Under the pieces are notes generated by a model. The model worked only from the letters and a program-made list of their open reading frames with translations. It made no database searches and was not told the origin of the DNA. DNA of 64,000 nucleotides from Acytostelium subglobosum LB1 (Eukaryota > Evosea > Eumycetozoa > Acytosteliales > Acytosteliaceae). Of the stretch, positions 35,041-44,531 are shown one piece after another. Numbering within the stretch: the stretch's first letter is position 1; each line of letters starts with the position of its first letter. The translations under genes and the position numbers were made by a program. Location of the stretch: the NCBI RefSeq assembly GCF_000787575.1, contig NW_012236523.1:187854-251853 (forward strand). Reading direction: 5' to 3'.

Positions 35041-35213
35041 TCCATCCTAGACTGCTGGCTGGCACAATGTATCAATTACCCTACCTACTCCCTCTCCATC
35101 TCCACCTCCACTTCCACACATCCAAGTCCCTCATTGATTAAACAAACACGTGTATATTGAATTGGAGCTCGTTTATTGAAGTACATGATACATATTGGTC
35201 GCTGACAGAAGAA

Positions 35214-36746
35214 CTACTCTGTTGACTCCATGATCATGGCCTCGGCTGCGTTGCCCTTGTACTTGGCTAACAGCTCGTTGGCCTTGTGCTCATTGACTCT
35301 AAGTGCATCCATTAGGGTGATCACGTCCTTGTTGTGCGAGACTATCGATGGAGAGGCCACAGATATTGGTTGAGGAGATGGTGGTTGTGGATGAAGGTAC
35401 GGATTTTGTTGTTGCTGTTGTTGTTGTGGCTGGAAGCCATAGGCTGTCTGTAGAGGTGAGCTTGTATGCATTATGTTGGCATCCTGTTGTTGTGGTTGCA
35501 CGTGATTGCCAGGGTGATAGCCAAGTGGTGGCAGTTGGTTAGGGATCACTGGGTATATATGTTGCTGGGCCTGGCGGATGGGCTCGGCACCTGGAGGTGG
35601 TGGATACACTGGCGACTGATATGGCTGAGGTGTGATGTATTGGACCTGCTGTGGAACATGGATGGGGATGTTGGTAGTTTCATCCTTCTTTGTTGTGGGC
35701 TCGGCGGTTGATGTTCCACGTCCCGATGCGAATGAGAATGGCAACTGATTGAATATCTTTGGCACGGAGAACATGGTGGCGTTGGGCTTGTGAGTGGAGG
35801 TTGGTGTGGGCACCTTGGTTGGTGTGGTCGGCTCAGATGCGGCCACTTGAGAGGCGATCGGTGATGTATCCTTTGGTGAGTTTGATATCTCCTCGAATGA
35901 CTTGGCATCCAACGAGCTGTAAGTGGACGATCCTGGCGATGATGATGGCGAGTGGCCACTGTTGGTAGTATTGTTCGAGTGATTGTTCTGTGCGTTGAGT
36001 GAGTGGGTTGGCGAGGTGGAGTTGTTGTACGCTGAGTTTGGAGACAGAGTCGACGATGATGCAGTAGTAGACTGCAGTGACATGGGCAGTGTCTGTGGCG
36101 AGGGTTGATTCAGCAGGGCGACGGCATCAAGCGATGTATGGAAGTTGTTGCTGACGCCCAACGGTGGAGCAGTGTTTGGTGGAGTCTGGTGCCTCATTGC
36201 CAAGCTGGTAGTCTGGAGTAATGATGTCATCAATGCTGGATTAGAGGCAAGATTGTTGATCACCTGAGGTATCATTTGTTGGACGAATTGATTGGATAGC
36301 AGTGAGACAAACAAGTTGTCCAGTCCGTTATTGTTGCCAGCATTGCTATTGTTGTTACCATTGGCACCACCGCCAACATTGTTGGATCTAAAGTTACAAG
36401 AAGTCTGTGAAGTTGAGGATGTCGACGATGAGTTGTTGTTGTTGTTGATAAAGTTGTTGAAGTTTGACTTGCGCACCACTGACAGTCGGAGTATCTGTTG
36501 GTTTGACTCGCGTAGGAAGCTGTAGGCTTCATCCAATTCCTCCTGTTGTGATATGGTGATGTTGTCGCCGACCTCATCTAGATATGTGATGACCAGCTGC
36601 TCCTTTGGATGAAATAAATCGTTTATCTTGTTGACCAGATCGATGAACGTCGGTTCGTTCTGGAATGAGAATCGTCTAACATCCCCATCAAAGCAAACTT
36701 TGAATGTATATAATGATGATGATATTGATGATGTTGTTGATGTCAT
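35214..36746 (-). CDS. PB1-UBA domain protein (ubiquitin-receptor-like)
   Basis: Single exon, 510 residues. Residues about 11-90 are a PB1 domain: FKVCFDGDVRRFSF with the basic cluster, and the acidic OPCA-like stretch YLDEVGDNITIS followed by EELDEAY. The middle (about 95-460) is Asn/Ser/Pro/Gln/His-rich and disordered. The last 40 residues (DVITLMDALRVNEHKANELL, GNAAEAMI) look like a UBA domain. PB1 plus UBA at opposite ends is the layout of p62/SQSTM1 and NBR1, but no ZZ zinc finger or FW domain is present. SFEEISNS could serve as an LC3-binding motif, an untested guess. Role in selective autophagy or ubiquitin signalling is inferred. Confidence 0.82.
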   Translation of the reverse strand: MTSTTSSISSSLYTFKVCFDGDVRRFSFQNEPTFIDLVNKINDLFHPKEQLVITYLDEVGDNITISQQEELDEAYSFLRESNQQILRLSVVRKSNFNNFINNNNNSSSTSSTSQTSCNFRSNNVGGGANGNNNSNAGNNNGLDNLFVSLLSNQFVQQMIPQVINNLASNPALMTSLLQTTSLAMRHQTPPNTAPPLGVSNNFHTSLDAVALLNQPSPQTLPMSLQSTTASSSTLSPNSAYNNSTSPTHSLNAQNNHSNNTTNSGHSPSSSPGSSTYSSLDAKSFEEISNSPKDTSPIASQVAASEPTTPTKVPTPTSTHKPNATMFSVPKIFNQLPFSFASGRGTSTAEPTTKKDETTNIPIHVPQQVQYITPQPYQSPVYPPPPGAEPIRQAQQHIYPVIPNQLPPLGYHPGNHVQPQQQDANIMHTSSPLQTAYGFQPQQQQQQQNPYLHPQPPSPQPISVASPSIVSHNKDVITLMDALRVNEHKANELLAKYKGNAAEAMIMESTE

Positions 36747-36830
36747 CTTCGCGTATTGTATCGTATCGTATGTCCTGTTGACTGACTAACTAACTAATCT
36801 TATTAATATAATTATTATCTTTGATGACGA

Positions 36831-37319
36831 CTAGACAAAGAAAGAGAGATTGTTTGTTAGAGATGATGATGATAGAAGATAGAGTGAACCTCGCGAAGTG
36901 TTGTAGAGTGGATCACTGCTGGCGAGTGAGTGAGTGAATGAATATACTTACACTTCAACCTTGGTTAACAACTTGTCGTATGTGCTGTGATTGAGTGATT
37001 TAACGATTATTAATGTTATTATGTTATGTATGTGTGTGAGTGAGTGAGTGAGATATAGTGAGAGAGTGAATTGAGGGAAGACTGAATGAATGAATGAATT
37101 GAATGAATACAGATACACACGTACATACACACTATTACAGGAATGATTGGAATTAGTTTGGGTATCGCTTCTACCTCTCTTATCACTTGATTTCGCGCGT
37201 GGGTCGTCTCTTTGGAATAGCTTGTCACACAGCTTGGTGACCCAAGGGAAGGTGTGTGGTTCCTGAGAATGCGGGGTTGTATCAATTCGGATCAGCCTGG
37301 CAAAGACACTTTCACCCAT
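36831..37319 (-). CDS. Small hypothetical protein, three-exon model
   Basis: Not recognised. Exon 1 (37319-37129) encodes MGESVFARLIRID, a Pro/His segment, FPWVTKLCDKLFQR and an Arg/Lys/Ser-rich stretch. A strong donor GTATGTAC follows. Exon 2 is 33 bp (36984-36952; TYDKLLTKVEV). If its GTAAGT is used, exon 3 (36918-36831) adds SDPLYNTSRG and a Ser-rich end, for 103 residues. If it is not used, translation stops at TAA just past the same point, giving 75 residues. Exon 3 has a tandem CAGCAG acceptor, allowing loss of one codon. The start is firm by composition; the 3' end is uncertain. Confidence 0.5.
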
Positions 37320-37488
37320 AAATGCAGGAAGTTCGACGTCGAATCATCGATCAACTGATTGATTGTCTAAGATTTATTATTGGATTACCATTCCTGGTAG
37401 AGGACTGGAAGGAAGCCAATGCCAACGTCGACGAATCAATCATGATTTTAGACTATAATAATAAGTTGACCTGTCATTGTCAGGTTGG

Positions 37489-38713
37489 TCAATGTTGTAG
37501 ACGTGTTCCAGTCCCAGGGCTCAAGGCAAAGTCTGAAGAGGTATCGTCGTCTGGTATCATGAGTAGTGGCGTCAGTTGATTGTTATTACTGCCTTGTCGA
37601 GAGTGTATAGTTATCGATGTACTCAGTGGTGATTGAGCTGTAGGAGATGATAATGATGATATTGATGGAGGTGATAATGATGATGGTGATCCAATATTAA
37701 TTGATTCTGTGTTGTTGTTATTGTTGCTATTGTTATTGTTGTTGTCAACGTTGTTGTCATTGATGGCAAGTGATGAAAACCATGATATCCAACTATTCCT
37801 TGCATCATGCCTCAGCATCCTGGTCATTTTGAGTGCATCGTACTTTATATCCTGTATTAGGTAATAGTCGACAAGGTGCTCATCGATGGTGAACCCATTC
37901 CTCTGATAGAACTGTATCGCCTCTTTGTTATCCACCTTGACATGAAGTGATGCCAACTTGCATCTCTGTTTCTCCAATATGTCACATATATGCTACATTG
38001 ATTGAAGGTGGTGTCAGTCCAGCTCCTAGTCAAGTCAATCACTCAACCTTGATACATACATCTATTAACCTGGCACCAATGCCCAGGCCTCTATATTGTT
38101 CTTTGACACCAAATGTAAGTATGTAGCCATTGATGTTTGAAAAGAACAATGAGCATAGTCCAGAGTCCTTTGATATCCTGGCTGTGGCCACTCCAACAAG
38201 TTCATTGCCACGTTGTTGTGGCAGGAGTGTTGCTACATTGGTCGGTGACTTGATACCTCCACTACCATCAACTGTTGTTGATACTGATGAAGATGTAGAT
38301 GTAGTTGATGTTGTAGGTGATGCCAACAACACCTCATTGTTTGATGCATCGAATGTTTGTTCTCCAGCCTCTGATTGTGTTGCAGTCGTCGCCTTTGATA
38401 TCAATGTAGATGTCAATGTTGTTGTAGCAGGTGATGTAATGGGTGTCACTTCAGCACCCTCTTTGAATGCCAGTACCGATATAAAGTCCTTCTGTAACAG
38501 CTTCCTATAGAATGAGCTGCGATACTTTACAGGAAACAGATGGCCTTGTAGCTGTTGTAGGTCGAATGTATCACTTTGAGTGAATGGTCTAAAGACAATA
38601 CTATTCAACAAATGTCTATTTACACCATAAATATGATCCTCTTCTTGATGTTGTTGATGTAGTTGCTGTTGATGATTATGTTGATATGTATGTTTCTTCC
38701 TGTTCATTGCCAT
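37489..38713 (-). CDS. GNAT N-acetyltransferase, NAA60-like
   Basis: Protein N-alpha-acetyltransferase type. Two exons (38713-38060 and 37992-37489), 385 residues. After a His/Gln-rich start, VFRPFTQSDTFDLQQLQGHLFPVKY opens the fold; a Thr/Ser/Val-rich insert of about 80 residues interrupts it. The acetyl-CoA loop is QYRGLGIGARL within GYILTFGVKE; exon 2 supplies LASLHVKVDNKEAIQFYQRNGF and VDYYLIQDIKYDALKMTRML. These blocks resemble NAA60 (HAT4), which acetylates N-termini of Golgi-facing transmembrane proteins, and also NAA50; NAA60 fits better because of the YLIQ...YDALKM end. The C-terminus is Asn/Ser-rich and disordered. Confidence 0.82.
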
Positions 38714-38930
38714 AGAGCATCATGAATGAATGAGTGAGTGAGTTTGATTGATAGATTGATTGATTGATGAATGATGTAAAGTCCTTATTATATGTATGTA
38801 TGTACAGATATAAGATCGATGATGGTGACGTAACGAACTAGATGTAGATAGAAAGGTTGATCAATGAACCCAACAACAAACCCCCATAACATGCCCTTCA
38901 CTCTACCACCACTTTGTTGTTCCCTCATCT

Positions 38931-38958
38931 CATTCATTCATTCATTCATTCATTCATT
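38931..38958. repeat. (CATT)7 microsatellite
   Basis: Seven perfect tandem CATT units, about 220 bp upstream of the NAA60-like start codon. It belongs to the tetranucleotide class found throughout spacers and introns of this window. Confidence 0.9.
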
Positions 38959-39072
38959 TATTCATTCGTTATCTGATTATCTCCACGGAGATAAAGAGTA
39001 GAGTAGAGTAGAGTAATGTTGACAACAATATTACAATGTTGTCAGATGAACATCAACATTATTCCAAAGACA

Positions 39073-39089
39073 CATAACCTAAGGTTATG
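39073..39089. repeat. Inverted repeat CATAACC-TAA-GGTTATG
   Basis: A perfect 7-bp inverted repeat with a 3-base spacer. It could be a dimer-binding site or a short hairpin. Confidence 0.7.
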
Positions 39090-39621
39090 GAGAAAGAACA
39101 AGAACAGTTATTTCCTGGAAGTGTAAGATACTGAACATCAGAGTGTCCTTTCAATCGATCTATTTATTAATCCAGCTGCAGATATATTGAGATCTTGGAC
39201 TGGGGCAAAGGTCTTTGGGTCAACACCATCATCATCATCATCATTATCATCGTTATCAACAATCTTCTCTTCTTTTCTTCTGTAAGCATTGGATCTGAAT
39301 TTATCGATCATTCTAGACTACAGGGTAGGTGTATGTTCATGCATGCATGCCTGAATGAAGATAGACATCCATCCATATGTCCATTCATCTGCCAACCAAC
39401 AACAAACAAATTATTACCTGTGATACCAATCTCTCTCTCTGCAGTATTGAGGGTCGACCATCCATTCATCCATCAATCAATCCAGATGCATCCATCAATC
39501 CAAACACAAACAAAGAAGATACATGTATCTTCATTCATGCATTCATTCATTCATGAGGCCAATGACAAAGAATGTTCCAAAGGCATCTAGATTGTTTGAA
39601 AGTTTCATCAAAACGTAAAAC

Positions 39622-39650
39622 AACACCTTGAGACAGAGAGTCGAGGTGTT
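39622..39650. repeat. Hairpin with about 10-bp stem
   Basis: AACACCT pairs with AGGTGTT, and the stem extends inward by one wobble and two more pairs around a 9-base loop (GACAGAGAG). A CCCCC run follows directly. The stem is strong for so AT-rich a spacer, which suggests an RNA structure. Confidence 0.6.
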
Positions 39651-39958
39651 CCCCCAAAACTCTGCGTACTCCGCATGACCATGAACAAATTCGGGAATTT
39701 GATCGTTGATGTAACCCTCACCCGACATTCTCTTCATCTACCCCCACGACCAATGGGCGTTCTCTTCTACGTGCACACAACCCCTGGGCCAGAGCCAGCT
39801 TGCTTACTTGTGGACCTGACCTAACCTGACCCTCAGATGGGCACGATCAGAGTCAAAGCAGCGGACACCAACACATCAATCACTTCGAACCCAAGAAGCC
39901 CATCATTTACCGTCGTCCAAATTCACCATGGAACACCTGATGTCGCGTCCATATATAC

Positions 39959-40003
39959 CTGGCCGGTGAACGGGCCAGACTTAAGATGACATTGCAATGT
40001 CAT
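39959..40003. repeat. Paired hairpins: CTGGCC/GGCCAG stem and 18-bp palindrome
   Basis: A 6-bp GC stem (39959-39964 with 39973-39978, 8-base loop) lies 8 bp before a perfect 18-bp palindrome, ATGACATTGCAATGTCAT (39986-40003). A TATATA box precedes the pair at 39951-39957 and a TTGTTCT stretch follows. Confidence 0.65.
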
Positions 40004-40604
40004 TTGTTCTCGACAACTTTGCCTACACTTACTGGTGTTGACCTGCTTGTAAAACTCGTCTATCCATACATCATAGTCTACATACATACCTAAATAACTA
40101 GCTTCGTTCCATCATTCCCTTTCCTAGTCCGGCATACTTACTGCATTTGACACTGAGTCAATGCGTCATCATCGCCATCAACAACCAAACGCAACCACCG
40201 ACTCCACCTCCAAGAATAAGAACACGCATCGTCACTATAAATAACTTGTATACCAACTACTACAACTACTACAACTAGTACGTCCGCAAAGAGAGAGAGA
40301 GAGAGATTATTCATTTCACTCAATCATTCAATCAATCATTCATTCTTTAATTCAATCATATATCAATCTCGAACTATATTATTATCCAGTTTATATAACT
40401 TTAGAATTAAGAACAAAAGAACAGGGAACCCAGGAACAAGGACAACGAATAATCCGGGATATAATAGTGAGGACATCAGTAACAATAATTATTTATTATA
40501 TAACCATCTCCAACAATCACATCGATCAAGGATTCAACATCTACAACAAAGAAAAGGCCTTTAATTAAGCGGCATCATTCCTAATTAATCATCATCCCCA
40601 CCTG

Positions 40605-41926
40605 ATGTTACGACTCTACAATATGTTACCATCCACCGGTAAAGATCCAACCTCGCGAAGTGGCGAAAGCTATCTCGACTATCTCTATGGCGGCAGTGAC
40701 CTGGAGCGTGAAAGTGTATTTATTCCAACAACCTCAACAACTTCGACAACCTCAACTACTTCAACATCGGCCACAACAATGTCAACGGCCACTACACCTC
40801 GACCATCAACTCCATCACCACTGAATAGTTCCAACAATGATAATCCCTACTTCTTGTCCAGTCCGGCCACATCGACAATGGCTCAATCACCTTTGTTGTC
40901 TTCCAGCAACAATAGTATAATGTCTACAATCAGCTTCCCCATGATGAACCAGGTTGAGCCGGCCGTGTTCACACAGACGACGTCGCTGCCGTCCACCACG
41001 GGCGACAACAACATGGAGCTGATCAAAAAGAAACTAGCCAAGGGCTTCTACGGTCTGATGGTTGGTATGCTTCCGCTGTGCCAGGAGATTGACATGCTTC
41101 GTGGCGCCACCAAGGAGAAGAATGACAAGATGGCTGACCTACACGACAAGATCAACCTTGTCGTCAAGAAGATCAACAAAGAGAAGAAGAATAAATTGCC
41201 ATATCCAGTGCAATCGGCCGAGAAGAAAGAGTATGTATTACCCTCCTCCAAGCCTTGGCAACATTCATTCACTCACTCAATCATTCATTCCAAACAAACA
41301 GATACATCGACCTAAGACCAAGAAGAAAGAGAAAGCTTGGCATAAAGTATAAAGAGAATGAGGAGGAGATACAATGCCAGCGATGCGGTGTTACAGAGTC
41401 GCCAGAGTGGCGTAAGGGTCCAGATGGTTGCAAGTCACTGTGTAATGCTTGCGGATTGTACTTTGCCAAGACCAAAAAGAAGGAGAAAGAGAGTACCCTG
41501 AGAAAGTCCAACTCTGGTGGCAATGCCAGCGGCGGTTCATCTTTGGCGCCAGGCGATGTCTCTGGAGACAGCGGTGGTGGAGACAGCGGAATGTCATGTC
41601 CAGGAGGTGGAGACAGCAGAAATAATTGTTCCATAGGCAACTTGGTGACACAGGGCATAATCAATATCAGCCATCTTATTAACCATTGGGCTTTGCCAAC
41701 AGCGACCACGACGACGACCACCACGACAACTACCACCATTGCCACTGTTCCAGCGGCTGTCAACAACAACACCGACTCCAACAACAATGTTTTAGGTAAC
41801 CAATCAAGATCTTCATCTGCTAGCAATATGAATGAATCTGATATGATGAAGGATGATCCATTATCATCGTCTTCCAATGGTGCTGGTGGTGGTGATGGCA
41901 GTGACACCGAGGAGTGTGATGACTAG
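40605..41926 (+). CDS. GATA zinc-finger transcription factor
   Basis: Sequence-specific nuclear DNA-binding protein. Two exons (40605-41230 and 41302-41926), 416 residues. The N-terminal half is Ser/Thr/Pro-rich, followed by a helix ([20 protein letters not shown]...) and a Lys-rich coiled stretch. Exon 2 opens with the basic RPRRKRKLG run and then the single type IVb GATA finger: [18 protein letters not shown] and [11 protein letters not shown] Gly/Ser-rich, poly-Thr, and acidic tail ends in DTEECDD. Fungal-type spacing and the W-R-x-G-P core are clear. Dictyostelid GATA factors govern cell fate and culmination; the specific member cannot be told. A long upstream spacer suggests complex regulation. 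Confidence 0.93.
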
Positions 41927-42528
41927 TCCAGTCTCTCACTCTCTCTCATTTGCTCCAGTCAGTAATGTAATGTCATCAACAGTCAACAATAAACCACTAA
42001 AATGATTGATTGGCCTATGTCGTTAATGTCATAGGTTGATTGATCTATGTGTACAACTTAACTAAACAATCTTATAAGTATGAATGAAAGAGCGAATATA
42101 TGAATGGTATTGAGATGACACACACTTTTAATAAGATGTGTTGTTGTTCACGATCAACTTCATTCTCACTCATTCACACACCACTCTACTCTTTCTCTAT
42201 CTCTATCTCTTTATCTCTTTTGTTCACTCACTCACTCACTCACCTCTCACTCATTCACCACACTGCCTTCAATCCATCCATTCAATCCATTCATTCATTC
42301 AACATACATACTACAACACTTGTATAATATACTTTATAACTTTGATGCAAGCTACATCTAGCCAGTGACAACTAGCTTTATAGCAGGTATCAATGCAAAT
42401 CAAACTTAACTTTAAATACATATTCATAGGTATGATGGATGACCAAGAGCAATCACCTGACACTCAATCACGATGACACTGACACTCATACTCAATATGA
42501 ATGAATGAATGAATGAACGAATAAATGA
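41927..42528. other. Spacer between GATA and GlcNAc-transferase genes
   Basis: 602 bp between two plus-strand genes. It has TCTC, (CACT)n and (CATT)n simple repeats at 42180-42300 and a (GAAT)n run ending at the next start codon. No gene seen. Confidence 0.4.
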
Positions 42529-42535
42529 ATGAATG
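42499..42535. repeat. (GAAT)n run overlapping a start codon
   Basis: Imperfect tandem GAAT units supply several ATG triplets; only the last one (42529) opens the GlcNAc-transferase frame. Repeat length changes could alter initiation. Confidence 0.7.
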
Positions 42536-43710
42536 AAGCATGTCTGGCCATAATCATGTTCGTAATGGTTGGACTGCTGGGCGGACAATATGAACTATTC
42601 AATACAAAGTCAATGGATAAATTGGGCTCGGACATTGAAGCGATACATAGAGCACATCATGTACAGCCAACTATATTTGTGTCATTGGCATCCTATAGAG
42701 ATGTATTATGCTCAGACACTCTAAACTACATCTTCCTCAATGCGCGACATCCACAAAACATCTATATTGGTCTTGTTGATCAAGGTTCAGAACTGCTGGA
42801 AGAGCAGCTGAAAAAGGATGGCGATCCATTGGTCAACGGCACGACCTCGGCCGTTGATCCCGACTATCCTGTATCACATTGCTACAGAGGTCTCAAGATA
42901 TCAAAGGAGTTGGCACTCAACAATATACGTCGCACGACAATGACCGTGCCAGAGTCGCGAGGTCCAACGTTGGCACGACAACGGGCATCCATGCTCTATC
43001 GCAACGAAACATACTACATGCAGATAGACAGTCATGTTCGATTCATCGTCGATTGGGACCTCTATGTTATGAATGATCTCTGGTCGCTCAAGGGTCGCGC
43101 GTCAAAGGGTCGTCATGGCGTGCCCAAGGCAATACTCTCAGCCTATCCAATGCCCTATGAGGAGACCGATCCAGGACTGCCCAAGGACGACCAGAAGGAG
43201 GTGTCGCGGCTGTGCAAGGCGGTGTTCAACAAGAATGGAATGATCACATTCAATGGATATATACTCAAGGCGACGGCAACACCCGCCGAGATACCATTCG
43301 TGGCGGCGGGATTCTTCTTTGGGAACGCCGAGTTCCTCGAGAAGGTGCCATTCGACCCGCATCTGCCCAACCTATTCGAGGGCGAGGAGATCCTGCTGAC
43401 CGTGCGTCTGTTTACGATTGGAGGCTACCGCTTCTTTGCGCCAACAAAGAACCTTTGCTATCATTACTACATGAGATCAAAGCATCCAAAGTTCTGGAAC
43501 GACAACACATCGTATCAAATCGAGATGGCACAGAGCCAGGACAGAGTCAAGTACATACTGGGCATGGACCCCGGTGCTGACCTCTCACAGCCCAAGTACG
43601 TCGACCTGGAGCCATACGACATCAAGAACAAGTCACTAATCAATGACTATTGGGAGAGATACAACATTGACGTTGGAAAGAGCACAATGGATGTGGACAA
43701 ATGGTGTTGA
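42529..43710 (+). CDS. GlcNAc-transferase family protein (Golgi/cytosolic GnT type)
   Basis: Single exon, 393 residues. A short hydrophobic N-terminal segment (CLAIIMFVMVGLLGG) fits a type II membrane anchor or signal. The rest matches the polypeptide alpha-GlcNAc-transferase family (GlcNAc, Pfam PF11397), the group of Dictyostelium Skp1 GnT1 and its Golgi homologues: TIFVSLASYRD, GLVDQG, RGPTLARQRASMLY, MQIDSHVRF (DxH, the metal and nucleotide-sugar site), FVAAGFFFG, LFEGEEILLTVRLFT, FFAPTKNLCYHYY. The hydrophobic start favours a Golgi enzyme modifying mucin-type surface proteins over the cytosolic Skp1 enzyme, as an inference. Confidence 0.87.
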   Translation: MNEACLAIIMFVMVGLLGGQYELFNTKSMDKLGSDIEAIHRAHHVQPTIFVSLASYRDVLCSDTLNYIFLNARHPQNIYIGLVDQGSELLEEQLKKDGDPLVNGTTSAVDPDYPVSHCYRGLKISKELALNNIRRTTMTVPESRGPTLARQRASMLYRNETYYMQIDSHVRFIVDWDLYVMNDLWSLKGRASKGRHGVPKAILSAYPMPYEETDPGLPKDDQKEVSRLCKAVFNKNGMITFNGYILKATATPAEIPFVAAGFFFGNAEFLEKVPFDPHLPNLFEGEEILLTVRLFTIGGYRFFAPTKNLCYHYYMRSKHPKFWNDNTSYQIEMAQSQDRVKYILGMDPGADLSQPKYVDLEPYDIKNKSLINDYWERYNIDVGKSTMDVDKWC

Positions 43711-44062
43711 TCGATCATGAGAACCATTCATTGGCCACCCACACTCGCCTTCATTACCGCGACACTCACTTGGTTTGCATTGTATTGCATTCATTTATTC
43801 GTCAACGACTAGTCGCATTCAATCAACTGGTCGCGCTTCACAACAATACAAAGGCAGTAGTTGGTTTGGTCGGTATCGCAGGTTGGTGCGCGCATCTGTT
43901 GCCACACGTCCTGCTCCTGGCCGGCTGGCTGTTAGGGCTGGCTGTCCAATAATCCTGGGCATCCAGAATTGGTGATATGTTATACATGGTTAAATATATG
44001 ATCGCGATCGTCTCTCCTTCTCTTCTTCTCCATCTTCATTTATGTCCATTCGATCTGGCGAC
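43711..44062. other. Tail-to-tail spacer
   Basis: 352 bp between the stop codons of convergent genes. No coding signal or notable structure beyond GC-rich patches at 43880-43940. Confidence 0.4.
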
Positions 44063-44531
44063 TTAGTAGGCGCTTGATGGTGGGATGACGATCTTCTTCT
44101 TTGTGGTGGAGGACTCGTGTTGCTTGCCCTGGAACATCAACTGGTAGACTGGGTGTGGCTTGCCATCGAACTTTGGCAACTCCTTTGCCTTGTTGTCCAA
44201 CTCGTTGGGTGGTGGCTTGTTGACGGCTGACTTGTGCACGGCGCCTGGCATTCCACCGCGAGGAATGACCTCATTCTTCAAAAAGTTGTCCAGACGTACT
44301 GACTGTCTGTTCTTTCCGAGAATAGACTCTGTGTCCACACTGCTCTCGCCTCCACCAACGCTTCCAGTTGGAACTGAGTTATGTGCTCTCTTGTTAACTG
44401 CTGTTGGTGATTGAGCAGTCTCAAATGTTGAGGTCAATGACTTGATTGATAGTTGATGTTAGTGTCGCGTCCATGATAGTCGTCAGTCGTCTGTTGATGA
44501 ATCAAACACAACATACCTTTACTGATGACAT
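44063..44531 (-). CDS. Small unknown protein, two exons
   Basis: Not recognised. A 15-bp first exon (44531-44517, MSSVK) joins in phase 0 to exon 2 (44440-44063), giving 130 residues. Exon 2 has a polar Ser/Thr/Gly start, then a compact-looking segment SVRLDNFLKNEVIPRGGMPGAV, and PPPNELDNKAKELPKFDGKPHPVYQ, ending in a Lys/Ser-rich tail. No signal peptide or membrane helix. The balanced, low-repeat composition in an organism that favours homopolymers suggests it is under selection. The upstream spacer is 1.8 kb. Confidence 0.68.

Larger units (their letters stand above)
38714..40604. promoter_or_regulatory. Long divergent spacer between NAA60-like and GATA genes
   Basis: 1.9 kb without a supported gene. 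It includes a (CATT)7 run at 38931-38958, an inverted repeat at 39073-39089, and a more GC-rich block from about 39610 to 40010 with three strong inverted repeats (listed separately). The part from 40340 to 40604 reads like an AT-rich 5' leader of the GATA gene. An unannotated structured RNA or long regulatory region is possible. Confidence 0.4.

Noticed and set aside
39195-39590. 131-codon plus-strand frame
   Set aside because: Made of poly-Ile from (ATC)n and His/Pro/Ser from (CATC)n simple repeats.
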